From positions 1 through 64,000 of the forward strand of contig JAFKIL010000004.1 in NCBI GenBank assembly GCA_017306415.1: a DNA stretch of 64,000 nt, written 5' to 3'. Positions 34,801 through 44,300 of this stretch are shown here, piece by piece. Numbering within the stretch: the stretch's first letter is position 1; the number at the start of each line of letters is the position of its first letter. Origin of the DNA: Microbacterium sp. (lineage in GTDB: Bacteria; Actinomycetota; Actinomycetes; Actinomycetales; Microbacteriaceae). The notes beneath the pieces are model-generated. The model saw only the letters and a list, made by a program, of their open reading frames with translations, made no database searches and was not told the origin of the DNA. The position numbers were made by a program, and so were the translations under genes.

Positions 34801-34946
34801 CCCTCCGGCAGGGCGGCCGCATCGTCGGCGTCATCAGCCACGTCGAGGCGATGAAGGAGCAGCTGCCCGCGCAGCTCACGGTGGTGGCCGGGTCGCACGG
34901 GCCGAGCGTCATCCAGCAGGACGCGGTGGTGCCTCAGACCGCGTAG
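31872..34946 (+). CDS. sbcC: ATPase subunit SbcC (Rad50-type)
   Basis: A 1024-residue SMC-like ATPase partner of SbcD. Walker A GRTGAGKSS is at residues 35-43, followed by long Ala/Glu/Arg-rich coiled coils. The zinc hook is Cys537-Ala-Val-Cys540 (Rad50 more often has CPxC), the ABC signature LSGGE is at 922-926, and Walker B LFIDEGFGSLD has Asp957 and Glu958. The arrangement is typical. Its last 13 bases overlap the convergent nucleosidase gene. Confidence 0.96.
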   Translation: MRLHRLELEGFGPFRERQVVDFDAFAGDGIFLIAGRTGAGKSSILDGVCFALYGGVPRYDGGEKRLRSDHCDPEDRTEVVLDFALGDARWRLTRAPEYERPKRRGGGFTTEGARAQLDEFVEGEWVGRASGPREVGLALDDVLGLTQQQFLQVILLAQNRFARFLLARNDERQALLRTLFGTRTYEDYQDALDARRKAAEAAVASEMSAVELLLDEAERLVAAGEALDPADEEPGDAEASSRSGEEDVPAEPAPTSAPMGITERIDAVARAAGLARARADALAAARDAAEAARAAVEGSHTALLTLHERVTKRGRARAAVTALEADASAVDADRVALRRAEDAEALRASLEAADRATAALIAAQVAEQAARADWAAAGGDVDAGADELRSTAEELTGDLAVWSVAAERERTLTELDQRLSALTARADGLVAAVSELDERRRAVPARLEALDAALRDVTAVAGTLASARARVAETEAGRAAAEDAARRAEEQREAESRHAASSAAAAAAASAVADLLRRRLADHAGELAEELVAGEACAVCGSLEHPAPAVRTDEPVTDAELTAAESAKDAATAADRAAGDAARAARTAHAEAAARAGGQSPERWEEAAVAALEALAVAERAERDRDRLRTERDAIVALDAEAEAERTGLAAELAAAREEIAAVGEQAAAAASAVTEARGSFETVAERMAAAERHRRAANQLIAALEDVAARGEAARAADADRDARLADAVFADAGEASAALRPADERARLDERIRSHEASLAAQRALLLDLEVELSGVGEDLPDRAESERILAEARAAARRAVDAAAHAEQTTTALRSLVTRARAAHEGIADVAAEAAAVARLANTVAGRAPNTRRMTLETFVLAAELEEIVAAANLRLEEMSAGRYRLQHSDARASRNGASGLGIEVMDAYTGQARPAQSLSGGETFLASLALALGLAEVVTSRAGGIRLDTLFIDEGFGSLDAETLDIAMTTLDALRQGGRIVGVISHVEAMKEQLPAQLTVVAGSHGPSVIQQDAVVPQTA

Positions 34947-35491
34947 AGCTCGCGGATCCGGTCGCGCAGCTGCACGCTGCAGGCCGAGACCGCCGCGTGC
35001 CAGTCGGTGATGGCGCCGTCCTGCGCCCGGTCGGACACGGACTTGATGACCCGGATCGGCACGCCGAACTCCCGCGCGACCCACGCGTACGCGTACGTCT
35101 CCATGTCCACCAGACCCGCGCCGAGCGGACGGATGACGGCGACCGCCTCCGCGTCGTCGACGAAGTGGTCGCCCGTCGCGATGGTCACGCCCTCACGCTC
35201 GAGGTCGATGCGCGACGGCAGCGACACGTGCTGCCCGACGATGCCGTCGATGTCGGTGACGTCGTGCTGGATGGCCGCCCCGATCTCGTACACGTCGGCG
35301 TCCAGCCGTGCGTCGATCGCGCCGGCCGTGCCCACCACCACGATCTCCTCGTAGTCCGCAGCCTGCAGCGCCCGGGTCAGCGCGACGGCGCCCTGCAGCT
35401 TGCCGGGTCCCGTCACGAGTCGGTCGAAGCCGGGCAGCTCGGCGGGGAAGGCCACGAGTTCGGCGTCCAGCGCCGCGACGAGGAGTCTCAT
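34934..35491 (-). CDS. Nucleosidase of the MTA/SAH nucleosidase (PNP_UDP) family
   Basis: A 185-residue member of the purine nucleoside phosphorylase/MTAN fold: VVVGTAGAIDARLDADVYEIG, then the ribose-binding GAGLVDMETYAYAWVAREF (Met-Glu) and IRVIKSVSDRAQDG. It lacks about 40 residues relative to E. coli MtnN, as actinobacterial nucleosidases often do. It probably cleaves methylthioadenosine or S-adenosylhomocysteine. The ATG at 35491 overlaps the upstream gene's stop; GAGAAT plus GGAGGG also lies directly upstream. Confidence 0.82.
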   Translation of the reverse strand: MRLLVAALDAELVAFPAELPGFDRLVTGPGKLQGAVALTRALQAADYEEIVVVGTAGAIDARLDADVYEIGAAIQHDVTDIDGIVGQHVSLPSRIDLEREGVTIATGDHFVDDAEAVAVIRPLGAGLVDMETYAYAWVAREFGVPIRVIKSVSDRAQDGAITDWHAAVSACSVQLRDRIRELYAV

Positions 35492-36951
35492 CCCTCCATT
35501 CTCAGCGACACCGGTCGCACGAGCACACGCCGGCGGTCCCGGGTCCACCGTTCGTGGGTCTCGCGGAACTGCGCGCGGGTCGTGAAGCGGTAGCGGTACG
35601 AGACCACGCGCACCCACTGCGGGCGGCCGCCGGCGAACGGGTCGGCGGCGAGGAGACGGAGGGTGGCGGCATCCGCTTCGAGCAGACGGACGAGGAACGC
35701 CGTGAACCAGTCCTCCAGCGACCGGCCGAGCGGGAGGAACCACATCAGCCAGTCGAGTCGGAGGTGATACGGGGCCACCCATCGCGGGATGCGGTCGAGG
35801 GCGCCCGGCTTGCCCTTGAACGCGTACTCCACCCAGGTCGCGGTCTCCGGATCGGCGTCGGTCGTGCCCTCGACGACGTACTCGATCCGCTCCTTCGTCA
35901 CCGTGCCGAACGCGCCGTACGCGTTGGCGAGCTGCCAGCGGTTGAAGCTCGCGTTCATCAGCTGCCGCCGGGCGAGGAGGTTACGGGCCGCCGGCACGCT
36001 GAGCACCGCGTAGCCGATCGCCACGACCGACGTGAGCACCACCCAGTACAGGGGGATCCCGTCCCGCCATGGCGGTGATCCGCCCGACGGGACGCCGAGA
36101 CCGGCGAAGGCGAGGACGATGGTGGCCCAATTGAGCCACGCGAAGTTGCCGGTGAGCACGAGCCACAGCTGCGTCGCAACGATGACCGCGACCGCGGCGG
36201 CGCCCACGATCGCCGGCACCGCACCGGGGATCCAGAAGCCGAGGATCGGTGCGAACAGCAGCCACGGCACAAGGAGCTGCGCGACATGATTGCCGAGCAC
36301 CTCGCCGCGGTGGAACCAGGCGGGGAGGAGGTGCGCCTGGCGACTCAGCGGACCGGGCATCGGCTGCGTCTCGTGGTGGTACATGAGCGCGGTCAGGTCG
36401 CGCCATTCGCGGCCGCCGCGGATCTTGATCATCCCCGCGCCGAACTCCAGGCGGAACAGCAGCCACCAGAACAGCACGATCACGGCCGTCGCCGGCGGCT
36501 GGTCGCGGGAGCCGAGGAACGCGGCGAGGAATCCCGCTTCCAGCAGCAGCATCTCCCAGCCGAAGCCGTAGAACGTCTGCCCGATCGAGACGATCGACAT
36601 GTAGCCGAGCCACAGTGCGAGGAAGCACAGCATCGGCACCCACGGCGGTCCGAGCTGCGGCAGTCCGGCCACCAGGAGGACGGCGACCAGGATGCCGCCT
36701 CCGCACAGGACGACGAGGCGCCGGTCGGTGTAGCGCACGTACCGGAACACCGTGGGTCGCAGCATCCGTCCCGCCCTCGTCGAGCCCGCAGCCCATTCGA
36801 GCAGCCGAGGAGCGGGGAGGAGTCCCCGTTCGCCGAGCAGCGGGCGGAACTGGTTCAGCGTAGACGCGAAGGCGACGACGAACAGTGCCGCGATGCCGCG
36901 CTGCAGCACCTCCCGCGCGAAGCCGAAGTCGACGGCCGCGAACCCCTCCAT
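35488..36951 (-). CDS. Lipase-maturation-factor-like membrane protein
   Basis: A 487-residue polytopic membrane protein of the LMF1 family: about seven helices (such as LVVLCGGGILVAVLLVAGL), the family motif LLFRLEFGAGMIKIRGGREW followed by LTALMYHHETQPMPGP and a soluble C-terminal part (PYHLRLDWLMWFLPLG, RYRFTTRAQFRETHERW). In animals LMF1 supports lipase folding; the bacterial role is unknown. It lies between an FAD oxidoreductase and a nucleosidase with overlapping or near-overlapping ends, so all belong to one transcription unit. Confidence 0.9.
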   Translation of the reverse strand: MEGFAAVDFGFAREVLQRGIAALFVVAFASTLNQFRPLLGERGLLPAPRLLEWAAGSTRAGRMLRPTVFRYVRYTDRRLVVLCGGGILVAVLLVAGLPQLGPPWVPMLCFLALWLGYMSIVSIGQTFYGFGWEMLLLEAGFLAAFLGSRDQPPATAVIVLFWWLLFRLEFGAGMIKIRGGREWRDLTALMYHHETQPMPGPLSRQAHLLPAWFHRGEVLGNHVAQLLVPWLLFAPILGFWIPGAVPAIVGAAAVAVIVATQLWLVLTGNFAWLNWATIVLAFAGLGVPSGGSPPWRDGIPLYWVVLTSVVAIGYAVLSVPAARNLLARRQLMNASFNRWQLANAYGAFGTVTKERIEYVVEGTTDADPETATWVEYAFKGKPGALDRIPRWVAPYHLRLDWLMWFLPLGRSLEDWFTAFLVRLLEADAATLRLLAADPFAGGRPQWVRVVSYRYRFTTRAQFRETHERWTRDRRRVLVRPVSLRMEG

Positions 36952-36955
36952 GCTG

Positions 36956-38410
36956 TCATCCGAACAGGTCGTCGAGGGTCGGCTGGACCCCCGCGTTGTC
37001 GGTCAGCGCCTGCTGCGCCGCATACCAGCCGGGCATCCCGTGCACGCCGGGCCCCGGCGGTGTCGAGGCCGAGGCGAGGTAGACGCCCCGCATCGGCGTG
37101 CGCCACGGCGTCCGCGACACCACGGGGCGGCGGACGGCCTGCGCGAACGTGAACGCGCCGCCCAGGATGTCTCCGCCGACGTCCGCGGGATTGTAGGCCT
37201 GGCGCTCCGCGGCGCTCATGGCGTGCGAGGCGAGGATGCGGTCGCGGAAGCCGGGGGCGAAGCGCTCCACCTGCCGCGTGACGAGCTCCGTCGGGTCGAG
37301 GGTGGACCCCGCAGGAACGTGCAGATAGGCCCACAGCACGTGCGCGCCGGCGGGCGCGCGGGAGTCGTCCAGGATCGACGGCTGCACCGCGAGCACGTAG
37401 GGGCGGTCGCTCACCGCTCCCGCGGCGACGGCGTTCTCGCTCGCCTCGACCTCCGCACGCGTCCCGCCGAGGTGGACGGTCGGCGACGCGAGCACGTCGG
37501 GGTCCGTCCACGGCACCGGGCCGTCCAGTGCGAAGTCGACCTTCGCGGCGGCGGGTCCGTAGCGATAGCCGCGCACCGCGCGCGCGTACGACGACGGCAC
37601 GCCGGGGAGGGTCAGCGCCAGACGGGGCGACGTGTCGAGCAGCAGCAGGTCGCCGGCATCCGCATCCCCCCAGTCGAGGTTGGAGAGGTCGGAGACGCGA
37701 TGGCCCACGTCGATCACGCCGCCGTTCGCTCGCAGGTCGTCGGCGAGGGCGTCGGCGATGCTCTGCGCTCCGCCGCGCGGGAACGCCCACCCCGTCGAGT
37801 GCGCGTGCGCGAGGAGGTAGAGGGCCGAGGCGGATGCGGCGACCGACGGCAGCGAGGAGTTGGCGTGCGCCGCGACCCCCGCCCACAGGGCGTCGGCGGC
37901 GACGTCGCGAAAGGTTCCGCGTCCGATGCGCGTGCCCATCTGGAGGGCGCGGGCGCCGAATCGGGCGGCCGTGACCGGATGCCGCGGCATCCGCAGCAGC
38001 TGATGCCCGGTGAAGTCGACGACCCCGTCGAGGTGGGTGTTGAGCGGTCGCACCAGCGCGCGCCACCGCGCGCCGTCGACGCCGAGGCCGGCGACCGTGC
38101 GGTCCAGGTCGCGCCACGCGATCGCCGCCGGACGGTCGTCGAGCGGATGGGCGAAGGATGCCTCGGGCACGATCCAGTCGATGCGGTGCAGCCCGAACGC
38201 CCGGAAGAACGGGGAGCTGAGTGCCGCGGGGTGCACGGCCGAGCACACGTCGTGGTGGAACCCGGGGAGGGTGAGGTCGGAGGTGCGCACGCCGCCGCCG
38301 ACGGTGGGGCCGGCCTCGACGATCCGCACCTGGTAGCCGGCGCGCGCGAGGGCGACCGCCGCGGCGAGCCCATTGGGTCCGCTGCCGACCACCGTCGCTC
38401 GCCGTGCCAC
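36956..38410 (-). CDS. FAD-dependent oxidoreductase, phytoene-desaturase-like
   Basis: A 484-residue flavoprotein with an N-terminal FAD fold (TVVGSGPNGLAAAVALARAG, then a Glu-containing strand VRIVEAG) and the C-terminal GVYLASASTPPGPGVHGMPGW motif of the carotenoid/phytoene dehydrogenase-like amine oxidase superfamily. It lacks neighbours for carotenoid synthesis, so the substrate is open. Start is GTG at 38410, with GAGACT (complement of 38417-38422) six bases upstream. It is followed four bases later by the LMF-like gene. Confidence 0.9.
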   Translation of the reverse strand: MARRATVVGSGPNGLAAAVALARAGYQVRIVEAGPTVGGGVRTSDLTLPGFHHDVCSAVHPAALSSPFFRAFGLHRIDWIVPEASFAHPLDDRPAAIAWRDLDRTVAGLGVDGARWRALVRPLNTHLDGVVDFTGHQLLRMPRHPVTAARFGARALQMGTRIGRGTFRDVAADALWAGVAAHANSSLPSVAASASALYLLAHAHSTGWAFPRGGAQSIADALADDLRANGGVIDVGHRVSDLSNLDWGDADAGDLLLLDTSPRLALTLPGVPSSYARAVRGYRYGPAAAKVDFALDGPVPWTDPDVLASPTVHLGGTRAEVEASENAVAAGAVSDRPYVLAVQPSILDDSRAPAGAHVLWAYLHVPAGSTLDPTELVTRQVERFAPGFRDRILASHAMSAAERQAYNPADVGGDILGGAFTFAQAVRRPVVSRTPWRTPMRGVYLASASTPPGPGVHGMPGWYAAQQALTDNAGVQPTLDDLFG

Positions 38411-38454
38411 GCGTCCAGTCTCCCACCCGCGGCATCCGCGCGGCGGGTGCCCGC

Positions 38455-40509
38455 TCAGTCCGCCAGATCGGGCAGTGCGGCGTCGAGCTCGGCGAGCCAC
38501 GCGCGCGCGTTCCCGTCGGACGGCGCGCGCCAGTCGCCGCGCGGCGAGAGGGAGCCGGCGGGCGACACCTTGGGTCCGTTCGGGATCGCGCTGCGCTTGA
38601 ACTGCGCGAACGCGAAGTAGCGACGCACGAACACGCGGAGCCACCGGACGACGGTCGGGAGGTCGTACGCGTACTGCTCGTCCTCGGGGAAGCCGGGTGG
38701 CCAGGCGCCGGCTGCGGCATCCTGCCACGCGTGCTCGGCCAGGAAAGCGATCTTCGAGGGCCGCAGACCGTAGCGGAGCACATGGAAGAGCGTGAAGTCG
38801 TGCAGCGCGTAGGGGCCGACGAGGTCTTCGGTGGACTGCACGTTGCCGTGCTCGTCGGGCGGCACGAGCTCGGGGCTGATCTCCGTGTCGAGCACCGACT
38901 GGAGCACGTCGGCGGTGGCCTCGTCGATCTCGCCGGCGGAGATCACCCAGCGGATGACGTGCTGGATCAGCGTCTTGGGCACACCGCTGTTCACGGCGTA
39001 GTGGCTCATCTGGTCGCCGACCCCGTAGGTCGCCCAGCCCAGGGCGAGCTCGGACAGGTCGGACGTGCCGATCACCATCCCGCCGTTCTGGTTCGCGAGC
39101 CGGAACAGGAAGTCGGTGCGCGCGCCGGCCTGCACGTTCTCGAACGTGACGTCGTGCACGGGCCGGCCATCGGCGAACGGATGGCCGATGCCCTCGAGCA
39201 GCTGCGTCGCCATGGGCCGGATGTCGATCGTCTCGATGCTCGCGCCCACCGCCTCGGCGAGGGCGATCGCATTCGACTTGGTGTGGTCGCTGGTCGCGAA
39301 TCCGGGCATCGTGTACGCCAGGATGTCGCTGCGCGGCCGGCCCATCCGATCCATGGCGCGTGCGACGACGAGCAGCGCGTGGGTGGAGTCGAGTCCGCCG
39401 CTCACGCCGATCACCGGCTTCGGGCCGCCGATCGCCGTCATCCGCTGCACGAGCCCGGACACCTGGATGTTGAATGCCTCGTAGCAGTCCTGTGCGAGGC
39501 GGGCCGGGTCGTCGGGCACGAACGGGAAGCGGTCGAGCGCGCGACGCAGCCCGACGTCGCGCGCCGGCGGGTCGAGGCGGAAGTGCACGGTCCGGAAGGC
39601 GGGCTCGTGCGTACGGCGGTTGTCGTCGAAGGTCCCCTGGCGCAGGCGGTCCTGGCGGAGGCGGTCGAGGTCGACGTCGGCGACGCTGCGGCGTGGTCCG
39701 TCCGGGAAACGCTCGGTCTCGGCGAGGAGGTTCCCGCCCTCGTACACCATCGTCTGGCCGTCCCACGAGAGGTCGTTGGTCGACTCGCCCGCTCCCGCCG
39801 CCGCGTACGCGTAGGCGGCGAGGCAGCGCAGGGACTGCGACCGGCACAGGTCCTTGCGGTCGTCGGCGCGCGCGATCGTGATGGGGCTGCCGCTGAGATT
39901 CACGAGCACCGTGGCACCGGCGAGCGCAGCGGGGGACGACGGCGGGATCGGCACCCACACGTCCTCGCACACCTCGGCATGCACGACGAGGCCGGGGACG
40001 TCGAGCGCCTCGAACAGGAGGTCGGGACCGAACGGCGCCTCGAGCGTCCCGATCCGGATGTCCTCGCCCGCCTGGTCGTCACCGGGGGCGAACCAGCGGC
40101 GCTCGTAGAACTCGCGGTAGTTCGGCAGGTACGACTTCGGCGCGACGCCGAGCAGCTCGCCGCGGTGGATCACGACGGCGCAGTTGTAGAGGCGATTCCG
40201 GTGGCGCAGCGGCGCGCCGACCACCAGCATCGGCATCAGGTCGACGGATGCCTCGACGAGCCGCTCGACGGCCGCGACGACGCCGTCCAGAACGACGTCC
40301 TGCATCACGAGATCCTCGATCGAATAGCCCGTCAAGGACAGCTCGGGGAACACGGCGACGGCGACCGCGTCGGCGTCGCACGCGCGGGCCGCGTCGAGGA
40401 CGGCGTCCGCGTTGGTCGCCGGGTCGGCCAGTGACACCGGCACCGTGCACGCGGCGATCCGCGCGAACCCGTGCCGGTAGGCGCTGGAGAACGGCAGAGA
40501 ATCGCTCAC
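38455..40509 (-). CDS. nadE: Glutamine-dependent NAD+ synthetase
   Basis: A 684-residue two-domain enzyme making NAD from deamido-NAD. The N-terminal nitrilase-type glutaminase has Glu in FPELSLTGY, Lys in APKSYLPNYREFYE and nucleophile Cys181 in EVCEDVWVP. The synthetase domain has the ATP loop GVSGGLDST around Ser370, and FATSDHTKSNA. Length matches the actinobacterial fused form. Start is GTG at 40509 (VSDSLPFSSAYRHG), with CAGACT (complement of 40516-40521) six bases upstream. Confidence 0.96.
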   Translation of the reverse strand: MSDSLPFSSAYRHGFARIAACTVPVSLADPATNADAVLDAARACDADAVAVAVFPELSLTGYSIEDLVMQDVVLDGVVAAVERLVEASVDLMPMLVVGAPLRHRNRLYNCAVVIHRGELLGVAPKSYLPNYREFYERRWFAPGDDQAGEDIRIGTLEAPFGPDLLFEALDVPGLVVHAEVCEDVWVPIPPSSPAALAGATVLVNLSGSPITIARADDRKDLCRSQSLRCLAAYAYAAAGAGESTNDLSWDGQTMVYEGGNLLAETERFPDGPRRSVADVDLDRLRQDRLRQGTFDDNRRTHEPAFRTVHFRLDPPARDVGLRRALDRFPFVPDDPARLAQDCYEAFNIQVSGLVQRMTAIGGPKPVIGVSGGLDSTHALLVVARAMDRMGRPRSDILAYTMPGFATSDHTKSNAIALAEAVGASIETIDIRPMATQLLEGIGHPFADGRPVHDVTFENVQAGARTDFLFRLANQNGGMVIGTSDLSELALGWATYGVGDQMSHYAVNSGVPKTLIQHVIRWVISAGEIDEATADVLQSVLDTEISPELVPPDEHGNVQSTEDLVGPYALHDFTLFHVLRYGLRPSKIAFLAEHAWQDAAAGAWPPGFPEDEQYAYDLPTVVRWLRVFVRRYFAFAQFKRSAIPNGPKVSPAGSLSPRGDWRAPSDGNARAWLAELDAALPDLAD

Positions 40510-40555
40510 CCGCCCAGTCTGGCAGGTCGGGGCGCGGTCCGCGCCGGCAGCGCCG

Positions 40556-40963
40556 CTACCGCTCGGTGCGAGGGAGGGCTGAACGCACGTCTGTCCGGGC
40601 GAAGTCGTCGCCGACGTAGAGGAGCGGCTCGTGACGTTCCGTCGCGAGTGCATAGGCGAAGCAGTCGCCGAGGTTGAGACGCGCCGGATGGCCGGACCCC
40701 CTGCCGTACTCGCGGTAGGCATGTCGAGCGGCCGCCGCCTGAACCGCCGTGAAAGGCACCACCTCCAACGACAGGGCATCGAGCAGGGCCGTGAAGCGCG
40801 CTGACCGCACCGGATCGCGCGAGCCGTCGGCGACGATCGACGCCTCCAGCAGAGTCGCCGCCGAGATCGCAGGGCGAGTGTCCCGAGCGAGGGCGGCGAG
40901 CACGGCTGACGCGTCGGGCTCGTCCTTCACCAGGGCGATGAGCGCCGAGGTATCGACGATCAT
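40556..40963 (-). CDS. vapC: VapC-type PIN-domain ribonuclease toxin
   Basis: A 135-residue PIN domain with the acidic metal site visible: Asp4 in MIVDTSALIALV, Glu40 in TLLEAS, Asp100 in NLGDCFAYALA and Asp119 in YVGDDF. VapC toxins cleave tRNA or rRNA when freed from VapB. The ATG overlaps the VapB stop by four bases, the usual antitoxin-first order. The specific RNA target cannot be inferred. Confidence 0.94.
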   Translation of the reverse strand: MIVDTSALIALVKDEPDASAVLAALARDTRPAISAATLLEASIVADGSRDPVRSARFTALLDALSLEVVPFTAVQAAAARHAYREYGRGSGHPARLNLGDCFAYALATERHEPLLYVGDDFARTDVRSALPRTER

Positions 40964-41211
40964 CGCGGCAGACCGGTGTCGGAGTCGTAGAGGTCCGCCT
41001 CGGCGGCGCGGAGGTCGACATCCCGGAAGGCCTCCTGCGCTTCCTCGATCGCGATGCGGAGGCGGTCGACCGATGAGGCGTCGCGCGCGGCGACCTCGTC
41101 GAGCTTGGCTCGCACGGCTATCTCGACGGCAGAGGTCTGGCTCACGCCGAGCGCCTGAGCCAATCGGCGGACGGCAGCGTGCACGTCGTCGTTCTTGATG
41201 TTCAGACCCAT
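40960..41211 (-). CDS. vapB: VapB-type antitoxin (Rv0623 family)
   Basis: An 83-residue antitoxin beginning MGLNIKNDDVHAAVRRLA, the Rv0623/PSK-type VapB pattern, with the DNA-binding segment GVSQTSAVEIAVRAKL and an acidic toxin-wrapping C-terminus (AEADLYDSDTGLPR). TAGAAT (complement of 41218-41223) lies six bases before the ATG, so translation of the antitoxin starts at the first base of the message. Confidence 0.93.
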   Translation of the reverse strand: MGLNIKNDDVHAAVRRLAQALGVSQTSAVEIAVRAKLDEVAARDASSVDRLRIAIEEAQEAFRDVDLRAAEADLYDSDTGLPR

Positions 41212-41217
41212 GCGACC

Positions 41218-41246
41218 ATTCTACCCCGGAGAGCTACCTGTCTACC
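41218..41246 (-). promoter_or_regulatory. vapBC promoter with repeated GGTAG elements
   Basis: The minus strand carries GGTAG three times (complement of 41221-41225, 41234-41238 and 41242-41246), the first overlapping the TAGAAT -10 element. Iterated short motifs over the promoter are typical of VapB autoregulation; binding here is inferred. Confidence 0.4.
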
Positions 41247-41303
41247 ATCGCCGCGCGACCGGTGTCGTCGCCCTTGACTACTGTCGGAGACGGGAAGGGG
41301 ACC

Positions 41304-44300
41304 ATGCGGTACATACCCGACGAGGGCCGGATCGTCTGGAGCGCGAGCGATCTGAAGGCTGCGGCCGAGTGCGAGTTCGCGTGGCTGCGCGCGATCGATG
41401 CGAAGCTCGGTCGCGTCGCGCCCGTCGACGACCCGGCCGACGCGACGCTCGAGCGCGCGGGGCGCCTGGGTACCGAGCACGAGCAGCGCGTGCTCGAGTC
41501 CTATCGCGACGTCTTCGGTCCGGCGGTCGCCGAGATCCCCGAGACGTCCTCGGCAGATGCGGGGGGGCTCGCCGCCGCGGTCGAGGCGACGCGCGTCGCG
41601 CTCGCCGACGCCGCGATGCGCGTCGTGTACCAGGCGGCGTTCGCGACCCCCGACTTCGTGGGCTTCGCCGACTTCCTCGTCCGCGACGACGCGGGGCGGT
41701 GGATCGTGCAGGACTCCAAGCTCGCCCGTCACGCACGGGTCACCGCACTCATGCAGCTCGCGGCATACGCCGACCAGCTCGACCGGCTGGGGGTGCCGCG
41801 GTCGTCCCGGGTCGAGCTGCTCCTCGGCGACGGGACCACGAGCACCCACGAGTCGGCCGACCTCATGCCGGTCTTCCGGCTGCGGCGCGAGCGGCTGCGG
41901 GCTCTGGTGGCCGACCGGCACGTCGAGGCCGGCGCCGAACACCCCGCGATCGCGTGGGGCGACCCGCGCGGCGAGCTCGGCGTCGTGGCGTGCGGGCGGT
42001 GCGCGACGTGCGACCTGGAGGTGGTGGCATCCCGCGACCTGCTCCTCGTGGCCGGGATGCGGCCGGTGCAGCGCGAGCGACTGCGGGCGGCCGGGATCGC
42101 CTCGATCGATGCGCTCGCCACGGCGACGGCCCCTCCCGCGCGCATGAGCGCCGACACCTTCGCGATGCTCCGCACCCAGGCGCGGCTGCAGCTCGCGAGC
42201 CCGGCCGGGGTCCCGGTCCCCGCCGTCGTCCCGGCGGCGCCCGTCCCCGTGGGAGCGCCGGTCACGGCCACGGCGCTCGCGGATGCCGCGACCGTCGCCG
42301 CTCCGGCGGCCGCCCCCGCAGTGCCCACGTACGAGGTCGTCCTCCCCACGGCGCTCGGTGCCCTCCCGCGGCCCGACCACGGCGACATCTTCTTCGATTT
42401 CGAGGGCGACCCGCTCTACACCGAGGGCCCCGCGCGGGAGTGGGGGATCGACTACCTGTTCGGCTGGGTCGACGACCGGGAGCAGTATTCGGCGCTGTGG
42501 GCCCACTCGTTCGCGGAGGAGCGCGTCGCGCTCGAGACCTTCCTCGACCTGGTGGCGCTGCGGCGGTCGCAGCATCCGGGCATGCACATCTACCACTACG
42601 CCCCGTACGAGCCGAACCACCTCCTCGCGATGGCGGCACGGCACGGCGTGCGCGAGAGCGACGTCGACCGCCTGCTGCGCGATGGGGTGTTCGTCGACCT
42701 CTATCCGATCGTGCGGCGCGCACTGCGGGTGGGGTCGCGGTCCTACTCCATCAAGAAGCTCGAGCCGCTCTACATGGGCGACGAGGTGCGCACGAGCGAT
42801 GTGCAGAAGGGCGACGAGTCGATCGTCCGCTACGTCGAGGCGCGCGGGCTCGTCGCCGATGGGCGGGAGGCCGAGGCGCGCGACGTCTTCGCCGACCTGG
42901 CGGACTACAACCGCTACGACTGCGTCTCCACGCGGCGACTGCGCGACTGGCTCGTCGACCGCGCGCGCGAGGCGGGGCTGCGGCCGTCGGTCGACGTGGA
43001 GCCGGGCGAGGCGGGGTACGCGCCGTCGCCCCGTGCCGAGAGCCTCGAGCGGCTCGCCGCGGCGCGGGCGGCGGCCGCGGGCACGCCGGACGACGCCGAC
43101 GCCGAGGCCCTTCGGCTGGGCGCCGCGGCGATCGACTACTACCCGCGGGAGGCGAAGACCTTCTGGGCGACGCACTTCCTCCGTCTGCGCGAGCCCGTCT
43201 CGGTGTGGGAGGACGCGAGGGACGTCGTGGTGGTCGACGCCGATCGGTCCGAGGTCGTCGAGGACTGGCATCCCGGTCCCCGCGCGGTGCGGCGAATCGT
43301 GCGGCTGCGCGGCGACCTCGCCCCGGGCACGAGGCTGAGCGAGGGAGCGCGTCCGTTCGTCCTCTACGAGCTGCCCGCGCCGTTCGCCGCGCAGCCGATG
43401 CCGCGGTGGATCCACGTCGCGCGCTCGATCGAGATCCTCGAGGTTCTCGACGACGGCGCCGTCATCGCCGAGACCGCGGTCGACGGCGAGACGTGGTCCG
43501 AGCTGCCCGTGGCCATCACGCCGGCCGCACCGCCCGCGGCGGGCAACCAGCAGACCGCGATCGACGAGTGGGCCGACGCCGTGGTCGCGGCTGCTCCCGG
43601 CTTCCCCGCCGACCCCGCGACCGACGTGCTCCGCCGCGTGCCGCCGCGCACACTCTCCGGCGGGGCGCTCGCGCACGGCGGCGTCGACGTCGACGACGTC
43701 TCGGCCATCGTGGCCAGCGTGCGCGACCTCGACGGCAGCTACCTCGCCGTGCAGGGCCCTCCGGGAACCGGCAAGACCTACGTCGGGTCCCACGTCATCG
43801 AGCGCCTGGTCCGCGAGCAGCGGTACAAGGTCGGCGTCGTCGCCCAATCGCACGCGGTGGTCGAGCACATGCTCGATCAGGTGGTCTCGGCGGGCGTCCC
43901 AGCCGCGCGCGTGGGCAAGGCGCTCAAGAGCGGAGCCGAGGGCGAGGTCTCGTTCACCGTCTTCCCGAAGAACGGGATCGGAGCGTTCGTCGAGGAGCAC
44001 GCCGACGAGGGGTTCGTCGTCGGCGGCACCGCGTGGGACTTCAGCCACGCCGGCCGCATCCCGCGGCGGTCGCTCGACCTCCTCGTGATCGACGAGGCCG
44101 GGCAGTTCTCGCTCGCCTCGACGATCGCGGTGTCGGCGGCCGCCCAGCGTCTCCTGCTCCTGGGCGACCCCCAGCAGCTGCCGCAGGTCAGTCAGGGCAC
44201 GCATCCCGAGCCCGTCGACGGCTCCGCGCTCGGATGGGTGATGGACGGCGCGGCGGTGATCCCGCGCGGGCTCGGGTACTTCCTGGCGCGGTCATGGCGG

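Noticed and set aside
41202..44204. Thousand-codon minus-strand frame and a 1262-codon plus-strand frame over the nuclease-helicase
   Set aside because: Both are low-complexity Arg/Pro/Gly shadows; the frame from 41304 carries all nuclease and helicase motifs.
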